DNA from: Pseudolabrys taiwanensis
Lineage (GTDB): Bacteria; Pseudomonadota; Alphaproteobacteria; Rhizobiales; Xanthobacteraceae
Reading direction: 5' to 3'
NCBI RefSeq assembly: GCF_003367395.1
Contig: NZ_CP031417.1
Coordinates: forward strand, 1,054,001-1,118,000
Length of the DNA stretch: 64,000 bases
Shown here: positions 44,809-53,994 of the stretch, piece by piece
How the letters are laid out: every line of letters starts with the position of its first letter
Numbering within the stretch: the stretch's first letter is position 1
Notes under the pieces: generated by a model
Seen by the model: only the letters and a program-made list of their open reading frames with translations
Database searches by the model: none
Told to the model about the DNA's origin: nothing
Made by a program: the position numbers and the translations under genes

Positions 44809-47438
44809 CCACCGAACCGCTCGAGCTCCCCGCCTTTCTGCCCCGCCGCGGCGACACGCCGGCGCCGGCCGCCGACAAGGACGCCTACACCACCTTCCTC
44901 GAGGAGAAGGTCAAGGTCGCGCCGCGCGCCGGCTTCGACGTTGACCCGGCCGAGATCAACCCCGCGCTCAAGCCGCACATCAAGGTGGCTGTGCAATGGG
45001 GCCTCGCCGGTGGCCGCCGCGCGCTGTTCTCGCGCTTCGGCACGCAGAAGACGACATGGCACCTCGAAATGATGCGGCTCACCGCGCGCCACACGCGCGC
45101 ACCAACGCTGATCACGTTGCCGCTCGGCGCCCGCCTCTCGTTCTTCAAGGATGCCGAGAAGTGGTTCACCGGCAAGCACGCGGTGAAGCTCAATTTCATC
45201 CGCGAGGACAAGGACCTCGATCGCGAGGCGATCAACCTCACCAACGTCGAAAGCGTGCGCGAGGGCAAGATCGATCCGCGCCGCTTCGGAGGGACCACGT
45301 TCGACGAAGGCGACATCCTCCGCAACATGAACACCAAGACGTTCTGGACGTATGCGGAGCGCGCCAAGGAGGTCGCATATCGGCACGTCGGGACCGCCAC
45401 GCCGGATCCTCGGGACTATTCCGAGTTGCTCGCCTTTGCCGGCTATCTCGACATCATGGACGTCGGACAGGCGCGCACACGCTTCTTCAAGCGCAACAGC
45501 GAGCGCGCGGACGAACTGACGATCCACCCCCACAAGGAGCAGGAATTTTGGCTGTGGGTGGCCTCGTGGGCGCTCTTCATCCAGAAGCCGTCGGACGTCG
45601 ACAAATCGTTCTCGGACGAAGGCTACGACCTACCGCCGCTCGATATCCGTTGGCATGAGGTCCCGACCGACCACCGCGACGCCGGCGCCGAGGCCGACGG
45701 CCAAATGCGGCTTCTGAAGGATTCCGCCGCCGGCGTGCAGGGCTCGGCGAAGGAAAAGCGGGACAGCCTGCCGGCGCGCATCGCAAAGATGCAGGAAATC
45801 CGGGCCGAGGCGCCGAAGGCGCATCGCATCCTCTGGCACGACCTCGAGGCGGAGCGGAAGGCGATCGAGAAGGCTGTGCCGTCGGCGGTCACGGTCTATG
45901 GCTCCCAGCCTCTCGACGAGCGCGAGACCGCCCTCGTCGACTTCGCCGAAGGCCGCATCCAGGAGCTGGCCGGCAAGCCGATGATGATCGGCTCCGGGCC
46001 GAACTTTCAATTTCACTGCTGGTGGGCGGTCTTTGTCGGCATCGGGTGGAAGTTCAAGGACATCATCCAGGCGGTGCACCGCCTCCAGCGGTACGGCCAG
46101 ACGTTCAAGGGCTTCCCGAGGAAGAAGCCGAAGGCGGTGCGCCTCGACTTCATCTTCACCGAGGCTGAGCGCGAGGTGGTGCGCACGCTGCAGGACAATT
46201 GGCGCCGCTACGAGGAACAAGCCGCGCGCATGTCGGCCCTGATCCGCGAATACGGGCTGACCCAGCTCGCAGTGCAATCGGTGCTCACCCGCACGATGGA
46301 GGTGAACCGCGTCGAAGTGAAAGGGCAAGCCTTCACGTGCGTCCATAACGACTGCGTCGACGAGCTGCGGCGCATGCCGGAGAACACGGTCGACTTCATC
46401 ATGACGTCGATCCCGTTCTCGACGCAATATGAGTACACCCCGAGCTATCGGGATTTCGGCCACACCGATGATGATGAGCACTTCTTCCGGCAGATGGGCT
46501 TTCTGAGCCCCGAGCTGCTGCGGGTGCTCAAACCCGGACGAGTCTTCGCGGTCCACTGCAAGGACCGCATCGTCGAAGGCTCCCGATCGGGCCTCGGTTT
46601 CCAGACTGTAGCCCCGTTCGGCGCCCGCACGCTCATGCACTACATGGCGCATGGCTTCGCGTACCTGGGGACCAAAACCATCGTCACCGATGTGGTGCGG
46701 GAGAACAATCAGACCTATCGGCTCGGCTGGACCGAGCAATGCAAGGACGGCACCCGCATGGGCTTCGGCCTGCCGGAATACCTGCACCTCTTCCGCAAGC
46801 CGCAGAGCGATCGCTCGCGCGGCTATGCGGACGAGCCGGTGGTCAAGACCAAGGAGGACTACACGCGCGCGCGCTGGCAGCTCGACGCGGCCGGCTTCGG
46901 CCGATCGAAGGGCAACCGCTTCCTCACACCGTCAGAGCTGGCAGCCTTGCCCTACAAGGGCATCTTCCAGAAGTGGCGGGAGTTCTCGCTCGCGCAAACA
47001 TACGACTTCGAGCACCACGTCGCCTGCGCGGAGGCATTGGAAGGCGCCAAGAAATTGCCCTCCGACTTCGCGCTGATCCCTGCGCACTCTTGGCATCCCG
47101 ACGTTCTGACCGACGTCACGCGTATGCGGTCGCTCAACACGATCCAAGCGGCCAAGGGCAAGGAAAAGCACCTCTGCCCCCTGCCCTTCGACATCGTCGA
47201 TCGAGCGATCGCGCAATACACGCAGCCGGGCGAGCTGGTGCTCGACCCCTTCGGCGGACTCATGACCGTTCCCTACTGCGCCATCCTGCAGAAACGCCGG
47301 GGCCACGGCATCGAGCTCAATCCGGACTATTTCCGGGACGGCGTGGCGCATTGCCGCGCGGCCGAGGAGAAGGCGGCAACGCCGTCACTGTTCGATCTTT
47401 TGAACGAAGAGGCCGCGACGTCCGAAGCGGCGGAGTGA
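44805..47438 (+). CDS. SF2 helicase-DNA methyltransferase fusion, 877 aa
   Basis: The N-terminal 440 residues are a helicase core: altered Walker A FGTQKTTW (79-83), DEGD box (167-170), motif III-like GTATP (196-200), and motif VI QAVHRLQRYGQ (422-432). The C-terminal part is a beta-class methyltransferase: catalytic motif IV as TSIPFST (534-540; the usual TSPPY has its first Pro replaced) and the SAM motif LDPFGGLMTV (813-822). Such fusions occur in phages and in restriction-like defence systems; no nuclease domain is visible. It probably translocates on DNA while methylating it. It overlaps the preceding gene by 4 bp. Confidence 0.8.
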   Translation: MTTEPLELPAFLPRRGDTPAPAADKDAYTTFLEEKVKVAPRAGFDVDPAEINPALKPHIKVAVQWGLAGGRRALFSRFGTQKTTWHLEMMRLTARHTRAPTLITLPLGARLSFFKDAEKWFTGKHAVKLNFIREDKDLDREAINLTNVESVREGKIDPRRFGGTTFDEGDILRNMNTKTFWTYAERAKEVAYRHVGTATPDPRDYSELLAFAGYLDIMDVGQARTRFFKRNSERADELTIHPHKEQEFWLWVASWALFIQKPSDVDKSFSDEGYDLPPLDIRWHEVPTDHRDAGAEADGQMRLLKDSAAGVQGSAKEKRDSLPARIAKMQEIRAEAPKAHRILWHDLEAERKAIEKAVPSAVTVYGSQPLDERETALVDFAEGRIQELAGKPMMIGSGPNFQFHCWWAVFVGIGWKFKDIIQAVHRLQRYGQTFKGFPRKKPKAVRLDFIFTEAEREVVRTLQDNWRRYEEQAARMSALIREYGLTQLAVQSVLTRTMEVNRVEVKGQAFTCVHNDCVDELRRMPENTVDFIMTSIPFSTQYEYTPSYRDFGHTDDDEHFFRQMGFLSPELLRVLKPGRVFAVHCKDRIVEGSRSGLGFQTVAPFGARTLMHYMAHGFAYLGTKTIVTDVVRENNQTYRLGWTEQCKDGTRMGFGLPEYLHLFRKPQSDRSRGYADEPVVKTKEDYTRARWQLDAAGFGRSKGNRFLTPSELAALPYKGIFQKWREFSLAQTYDFEHHVACAEALEGAKKLPSDFALIPAHSWHPDVLTDVTRMRSLNTIQAAKGKEKHLCPLPFDIVDRAIAQYTQPGELVLDPFGGLMTVPYCAILQKRRGHGIELNPDYFRDGVAHCRAAEEKAATPSLFDLLNEEAATSEAAE

Positions 47439-47469
47439 AGTGTCACGCGTGACAGGTCAGAGGCACGGC

Positions 47470-47682
47470 ATGAGGGCATTCGAAGTCAAAGTAGACGGCT
47501 ATTCGCCAATCATCTTCGGCGCAGAGACGGCCGCAAAAGCGCGATGGCGAGCTTTTAGCCAGTATTCGTCGGTCTACGTCTGTTCCTTCCGTCGGTTCCT
47601 CTCGATCTCCAAGGTGCGTCCCGTCCCGATGCCCGAGGGCGTCGATCCGAAACGCCTTTTGCTCGGCGTTGCCCAACTTTAA
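47470..47682 (+). CDS. Small hypothetical protein, 70 aa
   Basis: ATG 47470 lies 31 bp after the fusion gene. The sequence MRAFEVKVDGYSPIIFGAET then KARWRAFSQYSSV is a compact alpha/beta form common next to rhizobial phage methyltransferase genes. The following ATPase starts 10 bp after its stop, so it belongs to the operon. Function unknown. Confidence 0.55.
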   Translation: MRAFEVKVDGYSPIIFGAETAAKARWRAFSQYSSVYVCSFRRFLSISKVRPVPMPEGVDPKRLLLGVAQL

Positions 47683-47692
47683 CGAGGAAAAT

Positions 47693-49507
47693 ATGAGCCA
47701 TCCCATACCGAGTGCAGCGCTGGACGATCGCCTTGGCTTCCTGGGCACGTCTGGCAGCGGCAAGACCTACAATGCCGGCGTCGCTGTCGAGCGCTTGCTG
47801 TCGAAGAAGGCCCGCGTCGTCATCGTCGACCCGCTCGGCGTTTGGTGGGGCCTGCGTCTCACCGCCGACGGCAAGCACGCGTCGCCCTACAACGTGGTCA
47901 TCTTTGGCGGCCCGCGCGGCGACCTTCCGCTGACCGAGCACGCCGGCGCGTTGATCGGCGAGACCGCTGCCACCATGGCTGAGAGCTGCATTCTGGACCT
48001 GCGCGAACTTGGTTCGAAGGCAGCCGAGCGCCGGTTCATGACCGCGTTCCTCGAAACGCTCTATCGCAAGGCCTCTGGTGAGCCCTTCCACCTGGTCGTC
48101 GACGAGGCTGACCTGTTCGCTCCGCAAAAGCCGGCCGGCGGAGACGAGACCCTGCTCGGCCACATGGAAAACATCGTCCGCCGCGGCCGCGTTAAGGGCT
48201 TCATCCCCTGGCTGATCTCGCAGCGGCCGGCGGTGCTGAACAAGAACGTCCTCAGCCAGGTCGACGGCTTGTTGGCGTTCAAACTCACCGCTTCGCAAGA
48301 TCGCGATGCCCTCGATAGCTGGATCGAAGGGCAAGCCGACAAGGCGCAAGGCAAGGCGATCAAGGATGCCCTGCCGACGCTCCAGATCGGTCAAGGCGTG
48401 GTCTGGCTGCCCGGCCGCAGCGTGCTCACCACCGCGAAGTTTCCGCAGAAGGAGACTTTCGATAGCTCACGCACGCCAAAGCGCGGCGAAAAAGTGAAGC
48501 GCACGGCCGCACTCAAGCCCCTTGATCTCAGCAGCCTTAAAGGGCGGCTCGTGGCGGTCGAGAGCGAGGCGAAGGCCAACGACCCGAAGAAACTGCGCGC
48601 GGAAATCTCTACGTTACTTGCGCAGAAGGCGGCACTCGAGAAGCTCATAAACCAAGACGCAAGCAAGCAGATGGCGGATAACGCTACCACCAAGGCGGCG
48701 GAAAAACGGGGATTTGAGCGGGCCAAGACAGAGGCGATCAGGAACGCGAAGGCTCATGTCGCCGAAGCCCTTGCGGCAATTCAGACCGATGTCGATCAGA
48801 TGAATTCGACAGCGAAGGGCGCAATCGAAGTCTTCCGGATGGCCACGGCCGAGCGTCTGAAAGCGCTGATGCGCGACAAGGACGCTCTAAAGCCCATCTA
48901 TGCACCGCCGCCCGAAGCGGCTCCCCGCCCCACGCCGACCGTCGCGCCCCGATCGCCGTCTCCTGCCAAGCCGGCTACCCCGATCGTCGTTCCGGGCCAA
49001 TTGCCGACCGGCGAGGGCTTTTCTGATGGCCGCGATGGCTCCTACGAACAGAAGCTCCTCAACGCCCTCGCCGAGCTGAGAGCGTTAGGCGTCACTGATC
49101 CGGCCCGAGAGCTTGTCGCACTCATGGCCCGGTACAGCCTGCATACCAACAAGGTGAAGGCCGCTATCGTCGCCCTAAAGAACGACGGTCTGATCGAGTA
49201 CGGCACCGGCACGCTCAAGCTTACCGATGCCGGCAGCGCTCGAGCGATCCCTGTCGACGTGCCGCGAGATGCTGCGGAAATGCGGGCGCGCATCACCGCC
49301 ATCCTCGGGGAGCCGACCGATAAGCTCCTCGCTCATCTGACATCGATCTACCCCGAGGACTGTACGCGCGAGGAGCTCGCGGCCGCCTGCGGCTATTCGA
49401 TCCACACGAACAAGGTCAAGGCGGCGATCGTGAAGCTCAAAGATATGGGTTTCATGACCTATCCGTCGCAAGGCCGCGTTCGTGCCGATGCGTCGCTGTT
49501 CTTCTGA
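47693..49507 (+). CDS. HerA/FtsK-like ATPase with tandem winged helices, 604 aa
   Basis: ATG 47693 follows ACGAGGAAAAT. Walker A is FLGTSGSGKTYN (about 16-25) and Walker B is FHLVVDEADLF, followed by RRGRVKGFIPWLISQRP, the sensor region of HerA/VirB4-type DNA pumps. A coiled coil (about 290-400) and a Pro-rich linker lead to two similar C-terminal winged helices (LHTNKVKAAIVALKNDG and IHTNKVKAAIVKLKDMG). HerA-type ATPases form hexameric translocases and appear in many defence systems. Coupling with a helicase-methyltransferase suggests a DNA-surveillance or DNA-mobilising machine. Confidence 0.8.
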   Translation: MSHPIPSAALDDRLGFLGTSGSGKTYNAGVAVERLLSKKARVVIVDPLGVWWGLRLTADGKHASPYNVVIFGGPRGDLPLTEHAGALIGETAATMAESCILDLRELGSKAAERRFMTAFLETLYRKASGEPFHLVVDEADLFAPQKPAGGDETLLGHMENIVRRGRVKGFIPWLISQRPAVLNKNVLSQVDGLLAFKLTASQDRDALDSWIEGQADKAQGKAIKDALPTLQIGQGVVWLPGRSVLTTAKFPQKETFDSSRTPKRGEKVKRTAALKPLDLSSLKGRLVAVESEAKANDPKKLRAEISTLLAQKAALEKLINQDASKQMADNATTKAAEKRGFERAKTEAIRNAKAHVAEALAAIQTDVDQMNSTAKGAIEVFRMATAERLKALMRDKDALKPIYAPPPEAAPRPTPTVAPRSPSPAKPATPIVVPGQLPTGEGFSDGRDGSYEQKLLNALAELRALGVTDPARELVALMARYSLHTNKVKAAIVALKNDGLIEYGTGTLKLTDAGSARAIPVDVPRDAAEMRARITAILGEPTDKLLAHLTSIYPEDCTREELAAACGYSIHTNKVKAAIVKLKDMGFMTYPSQGRVRADASLFF

Positions 49508-49516
49508 GAGGCCTTC

Positions 49517-49762
49517 ATGAAAGCCACCATCCAATCCACCGACCGTGTCGTCTCGATCTCCGATCCGACTTGCGCCTGCGCCACCCTCCAAGCGCGCGTA
49601 TGGGAGGGTGTCACCGAGAGCGGTGTGCCGTTCGTCGCCTACATCACCATCGTTCAGGTCCACCGCAAGGAGGACAACACTGAGTTTGAGCGCGAATTAC
49701 AAGAGCATAAGGCGCCTGACGCCAGCACGTTGCGCGCAATCGATTCGCGCTTCGTCCTCTAA
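49517..49762 (+). CDS. Small hypothetical protein, 81 aa
   Basis: Starts 9 bp after the ATPase stop, with GAGAGG upstream. It has a CAC pair (TCACATLQARV) and a beta-rich middle (GVPFVAYITIVQVHR) followed by an acidic helix. No known domain; presumed accessory gene of the ATPase operon. Confidence 0.5.
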   Translation: MKATIQSTDRVVSISDPTCACATLQARVWEGVTESGVPFVAYITIVQVHRKEDNTEFERELQEHKAPDASTLRAIDSRFVL

Positions 49763-49794
49763 ATGCCGGGACCACGACTGAACAGGAGTAAACA

Positions 49795-50112
49795 ATGCCC
49801 GATATGAACTACATCAATTCCCTCTCGCTGGACGATCTTCGCCGAGAATTGGCTTGGGAGATCGACCTGCGCCACGCTCTGATTAAGACGTTCCGCGACT
49901 TGCCCGAAAACCCCGAGCCGCTCGCGCTACGCGCCCTTTGTGAACTTGCTTCATGGGATCGGGACCATGAACTTGGGAAGAAGATACAGCGCGAGCACGG
50001 GCTTGCCGCCGTCCCTCCGAAATCTGAATACGAAGATGCCGCCGGCCTATGGGCTCGGATACGTCCCGTCCTCGCGTCGCCCGCAGCCTTGTGGAACGGA
50101 AAGCCACTATGA
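49795..50112 (+). CDS. Small helical protein, 105 aa
   Basis: Preceded by CAGGAG. Helical with SLDDLRRELAWEIDLRHALI and ALRALCELASWDRDHELGKK. The stop overlaps the ATG of the next gene (ATGA). Not recognised; it continues the operon. Confidence 0.5.
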   Translation: MPDMNYINSLSLDDLRRELAWEIDLRHALIKTFRDLPENPEPLALRALCELASWDRDHELGKKIQREHGLAAVPPKSEYEDAAGLWARIRPVLASPAALWNGKPL

Positions 50113-50315
50113 GCACCACCACCCCACCGGCCACCAAAACCGCTGACGTCACGATCGAACTGAAGGTGACCCATAAGCATCCCGCCTCCCCCGACATGAA
50201 CGCCGCCGGCGTGAAGCTCGAACTCGATAATGCGATCGAATTCGCTACCGCCGTCCGTCAGGCGTCGCCCGCCGAGGGCACGATCACGATCGGGAAGCAG
50301 AAGTTCAAGCTCTGA
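50109..50315 (+). CDS. Small hypothetical protein, 68 aa
   Basis: Starts inside the previous stop. A short beta-rich protein (ADVTIELKVTHKHPA, then GTITIGKQKFKL). Last gene of the 43.98-50.3 kb operon. The next 190 bp contain no convincing gene. Confidence 0.5.
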   Translation: MSTTTPPATKTADVTIELKVTHKHPASPDMNAAGVKLELDNAIEFATAVRQASPAEGTITIGKQKFKL

Positions 50316-50507
50316 TGGCCAGCCGCGCCGATATACTAGGCCGGAGTGATCAGGCCCCCGCACATCAAGGCTGCCCAAACCTCCCGTCGCACTAATTGGC
50401 AACACGGAAGTCACCATGAACCGAGAGCTGCACTTGGATTGCGCGAGCTTGGGGCGAAAGCGGGAACGCCCGCCACCTCTTTAGGCCACGGCTCATAGAG
50501 GACCTTG

Positions 50508-50888
50508 TCACCGCCACAAATCAAGTGACGACCACTTCGACTGCGGGATCATGCGCCCGATCATGTACCGAAACGATTTTACATGTAGATGGTCTGGGGT
50601 GCCTACGCAGACAAATGACAGGTGATACCAATTTCCTCGAGAGCGGAATGCTGCACCGTTGGCGATTAAGATGTCGCCATTGTGAATTGGACTAACGCTA
50701 ACATTTGACTTTGCCCGGTCTGCGTCAAAGCCTCGGCGACTGAGCTGGTTCATTGCTTCGAGATCGCATATCTGTTCGAGCCTAAGAGACGGATCCAGGC
50801 GCCTAAGATTCGCGAGCAATCGGGCGTCGGCAGCCAACGCAGATGACGCAAGCAATAATAAGCCGCCGAGCAAAAATATCATCCGCAA
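50508..50888 (-). CDS. DUF930-type exported protein, 126 aa
   Basis: A signal peptide (FLLGGLLLLASSALAA) precedes LRRLDPSLRLEQICDLEAM, then IANGAAFRSRGNWYHLSFVC and FRYMIGRMIPQSKW. These are the conserved blocks of the DUF930 family of alphaproteobacteria, usually chromosomal. Two Cys could form a disulfide. Function unknown; here it appears as cargo, opposite in direction to its neighbours. Confidence 0.7.
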   Translation of the reverse strand: MRMIFLLGGLLLLASSALAADARLLANLRRLDPSLRLEQICDLEAMNQLSRRGFDADRAKSNVSVSPIHNGDILIANGAAFRSRGNWYHLSFVCVGTPDHLHVKSFRYMIGRMIPQSKWSSLDLWR

Positions 50889-51082
50889 TAGAGCTGTCCT
50901 CCAATTCAGGAAAGCGACCTAAGGGAGCCGCCGCGAGCTATGGCCATTACTCGGTAAACGTCATTCGAATAAAGCCGCCGTCTTAGCCTAAGAGGCACAG
51001 CATGTATGTTCGCCATCTGGACCGGTGTCGACAGCCGTACTATGCTCTTCCTTCACTCGTAACCGCAAGGTTCACTCGGCCC

Positions 51083-51388
51083 ATGCCAACCGAAACGGTC
51101 ATGCATTCGGCGACGCAAGCACTTGGGGACCCCTCGAACGCTATAAAGAAGCGTTCGGTCTCCATCAATGGAAGACGGACCAGTGTGTCGCTTGAAGAGC
51201 CGTTCTGGATGTCGGTGAGAGCAGCGGCGATGGAACACGGAGTGAAACTGTCGACGCTATTGAATCACATTGAGTTCTCGCGAGGCCCCAACCATCTATC
51301 GTCGGCGATACGTGTATTTGCGTTCCTGTACGCCAGCGGTGCCATTCCGAATGCAATGTGGGATTCGCTCCATAGCCGCTCGCGCTAG
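51083..51388 (+). CDS. Ribbon-helix-helix protein (RHH_4 type)
   Basis: About 101 residues from ATG 51083; ATG 51101 or an upstream ATG at 51002 are alternatives. KRSVSINGRRTSVSLEEPFW is the antiparallel ribbon, followed by AMEHGVKLSTLLNHIEF and the helix LSSAIRVFAFLYASG. This family binds DNA or acts as a small arylsulfate-sulfotransferase-like adaptor; it is common in rhizobial genomes. No partner toxin is adjacent. Confidence 0.7.
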   Translation: MPTETVMHSATQALGDPSNAIKKRSVSINGRRTSVSLEEPFWMSVRAAAMEHGVKLSTLLNHIEFSRGPNHLSSAIRVFAFLYASGAIPNAMWDSLHSRSR

Positions 51389-51451
51389 GGCATTTCGGAC
51401 ATGGGCATTTTGCGCAGGGGCGACAGGTGACGGAGAGCGGCAGCATTTAAG

Positions 51452-51664
51452 TCACGCCCCGTCTTGAAATAGCGCCCCATCAGCGTCAACGGACCTTATC
51501 GCCGCGTGCCCGCATCGCCCACAGGTGAACCGCTGTTCTTCGTACTTCGGGCCTAACTTCGGATGCGGCGACCGACGCGTCAACAGCATTTGGCCATCAC
51601 ACAGCTTGCACGCAAGCACGTCGTGGGCGCCGAAACTCCCGGGCTTTTGAGTTACGAGATACAT
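51452..51664 (-). CDS. Zinc-ribbon protein, 70 aa
   Basis: ACKLCDGQM and TCGRCGHAAI give two CxxC pairs spaced for one structural zinc, with QRF between. It is similar in size and layout to 52486-52698. Likely a nucleic-acid or protein adaptor; nothing more can be said. Confidence 0.55.
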   Translation of the reverse strand: MYLVTQKPGSFGAHDVLACKLCDGQMLLTRRSPHPKLGPKYEEQRFTCGRCGHAAIRSVDADGALFQDGA

Positions 51665-51944
51665 CGCCCTACATCAGCGCGAAAAACAATCCATCCACGA
51701 TCAAATCGTAGTTGCTAAAGAACCATCATGCAAGGCTCTCGTCGTTGAACGGCCTTCGCTAAAGCCCACGCAATACATTCTCGACACGTGCGATGAGCTC
51801 GCGAGACTCAAGGATAAGCTTGCGGGAGCATTGGACGGTATCGACCAAGGTCCGGCTGACATTCACGACGTGCCGATGATGTTCAGCTATCTCCTCGAGG
51901 AGAAGGCGAAATTCAAGCCGAACCATGCTGCCATTCCATATTGA
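51651..51944 (+). pseudogene. Open frame without a start codon
   Basis: From 51651 to TGA 51944 a frame stays open with good codon use (VVERPSLKPTQYILDTCDEL, then LLEEKAKFKPNHAAIPY) but contains no ATG or GTG before its last third. Either it begins at a rare codon (ATC near 51705) or its 5' end was lost. It covers most of an otherwise empty 460-bp gap before the PilZ remnant. Confidence 0.35.
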
Positions 51945-52126
51945 AATATTGAAGCCTGAAGCAAAATGGGTCTGTCAACCGCCAACGCCACAGAAGGTGC
52001 CTACGATGGTGATGATGAGGTGTGCGCCTCCTAATCCCATTCCACCTTAGTTTATCAAAGGCGGGAACGATGCGTTAAGCGCTTTTCTCAACGCGGCGTT
52101 TATAATGAAATGCTAGTGCGGCGGAA

Positions 52127-52390
52127 TGACCATAATACCGTTCCCCTCGCGACGGCTTCGCCCCCCCGGCGACGGAAATCAGCGCGTACATTGAAACAGG
52201 CCAGGGGGAACCGGTGCGCTGCATGGTGTGCGACCTGACGTGGAGAGGAGCGTTCATCAAGGCGCCAGACGTAATCCTCCCAGATTCGTTTGCTTTGCAG
52301 CTTCCCGGATTCGGCAAAAGCAGCCGACAGTGCCGAGCGGTTTGGCGCGAGGGGGATATCGTAAAGGTGGAGTTTGAAGCTTTGGCTTGA
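52127..52390 (+). pseudogene. PilZ-domain gene with a one-base frameshift in a C7 run
   Basis: From ATG 52127 the frame reads TIIPFPSRRLRPP and then stops. Deleting one C of the seven at 52161-52167 continues it as ATEISAYIETG, then VRCMVCDLTWRGAFIKAP and CRAVWREGDIVKVEFEALA to TGA 52390, a short PilZ domain (cyclic-di-GMP binding family). The lesion is a single homopolymer indel, so it could be recent decay, phase variation or a sequencing error. Confidence 0.65.
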
Positions 52391-52485
52391 GCAAGGCGCC
52401 AACGGAAGCGGCCGCCCCTCGAGCTCGGCAATGATCGCCGCCTACACCTTGCGCCCGCGAGGAAGAGGTCGCGAACTCGGGCGGC

Positions 52486-52698
52486 TCAATCGCGCTTGGG
52501 AGGCTGTTTAAGGCTCATTTGCCGTATAAGATCGCTGTCGCCCGTCGAGATTTCACACACGGGGCAATTGAACGTCCGATATTCCTTTCCCGGTCCATCG
52601 GGACGAATGTGGGCGAGCCACATCTCCGATCCGCACTGCGGGCAAAGAGGCCGGTCGATTTCGGATCGTCGGCTGGATTCGGATTGCGTGTGCGGCAT
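52486..52698 (-). CDS. Zinc-ribbon protein, 70 aa
   Basis: LCPQCGSEMWLAHI and FNCPVCEISTG carry two CxxC pairs around the segment GPGKEYRTF. This is a short family widespread in Bradyrhizobium-type genomes with unknown role, often next to mobile DNA. Confidence 0.6.
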   Translation of the reverse strand: MPHTQSESSRRSEIDRPLCPQCGSEMWLAHIRPDGPGKEYRTFNCPVCEISTGDSDLIRQMSLKQPPKRD

Positions 52699-52905
52699 GG
52701 TCCCCTCCCTGTTCGTCAGGCGGGACCACGTCAGGGTCTCTCAGCCACGCACGCCCAGGTACTCTGCGGGGATAATAACGCGCCCGTGCAAAGGTTCGAA
52801 TTTAAATCGTTATTGCAGTGCGAAAAAGGTTGCCTTTCGCGTCGCGCGCGTGGGCGCACGATCGCGCCTGCCCTTTGGTCGAAGTAGAGATTGCACATGG
52901 TCGCA

Positions 52906-53265
52906 CTATCGGGCTGGCGACTGCGCCAGCCCGACGATGCGCGGCCGGCCGTGGCCGTTGCAACGCGGGCAGCGGACGTCGCGCAGAACGACCCGAATCG
53001 AAGCTTCGGGGTCACGCGGCTTCATGCGCAGGTCCAGGTCGGTGAGGCCGCCGCAGCTATCGCAGACGATGGTCACCCACGCGTGTTTTGCCGTCAGCGC
53101 GGCGGCGATCGTCGGCCAGAACCAGACGTCGCGCTTTTCCGTTATCCGGACGTTAAACTCGCGCACGGTGGCCAGCGCGTCGGCCTCGGCCTCCCAGGCG
53201 CGCTTCATGCTTTCGATATTGGCGACACGCTCGTGGTGGTGTGGTCGGCGATACGGGGGCGGCAT
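52906..53265 (-). CDS. Zinc-ribbon protein, 119 aa (paralogue 2)
   Basis: Near-identical layout to 42124-42471: RRPHHHERVANIESMKRAWEAEAD, IVCDSCGGLTDLDLRMKP and VRCPRCNGHGRPRIV. The two copies lie on opposite strands about 10 kb apart, in keeping with duplicated element modules. No further function visible. Confidence 0.65.
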   Translation of the reverse strand: MPPPYRRPHHHERVANIESMKRAWEAEADALATVREFNVRITEKRDVWFWPTIAAALTAKHAWVTIVCDSCGGLTDLDLRMKPRDPEASIRVVLRDVRCPRCNGHGRPRIVGLAQSPAR

Positions 53266-53436
53266 TGGAGGCCTCGTCGGCGCGGGCGCGCATGTGGTCC
53301 CTAATAACCATTCAATAGGAAGGCCGCCAATGCGTTATTTCGGAGGCGCCGCGACAATCCCTCGGCGGACCCCAATTTAGCGAATCTCCGGCGGCGGCTC
53401 CGCGCCCGCCCGGCCCCTCCTGACCCCCTCAAACGC

Positions 53437-53472
53437 AAAAAATCCGCCCCCGGCGCGCGGCCGAGGGCGGAT
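53437..53472 (-). terminator. Rho-independent terminator
   Basis: On the minus strand ATCCGCCC pairs with GGGCGGAT around a GC-rich loop and is followed by six T residues. It lies about 75 bp beyond the stop of the gene at 53549-53821. Confidence 0.75.
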
Positions 53473-53548
53473 GAGTTGCCGGGCGGATACCAGGCTGGGG
53501 AGAAAGGTTAGGCGGTCAGGCCATCACGCGTGACAAGCACTCCGCTCA

Positions 53549-53821
53549 TCACTGCCGCCTGGCCTCGAGCGAGCGCAGCCGGATCTCCAGGTCGGCCACG
53601 CGGGAGCCCTGCGCAAGGCTGCCAGCCTGGATGCCGGAGACGTTGGCCCGGATTTCGCTGAGGGCGTCATTCTGCCGGTCCAGCTTGGTCAGCACGCGAT
53701 CATTGCTGGCGGCGAGCCCAGCGAGCTGAGCGGTCGACGTTCCCCAAGCGATCAATGCCGCCGCGAGCGCGGCGATCACCGGCCAATTGTGTCGGATGAA
53801 ATCGCCAGCCTTATCGGTCAT
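53549..53821 (-). CDS. Membrane-anchored coiled-coil protein, 90 aa
   Basis: One N-terminal transmembrane helix (WPVIAALAAALIAWGTSTAQLAG) is followed by a helix with heptads (VLTKLDRQNDALSEIRANV, VADLEIRLRSLEARRQ). The layout resembles small phage holin-associated or spanin-like proteins, but no endolysin is adjacent. A good terminator follows. Confidence 0.6.
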   Translation of the reverse strand: MTDKAGDFIRHNWPVIAALAAALIAWGTSTAQLAGLAASNDRVLTKLDRQNDALSEIRANVSGIQAGSLAQGSRVADLEIRLRSLEARRQ

Positions 53822-53994
53822 GTGCCTATTCTCACGTATGAAATATCTTATCTGTCCGCAAATGCGGCACGTATCTTCTCGTTGCAGGACTGCGCTTTTT
53901 CGAGGCGGCTGATCGATTACCCGCGGCAGGGCTTCGTCGCGATGTCGCCGTGGGCGGACGAACTGCTCGCCGGAACACAACTAGGAGCGGCGGC

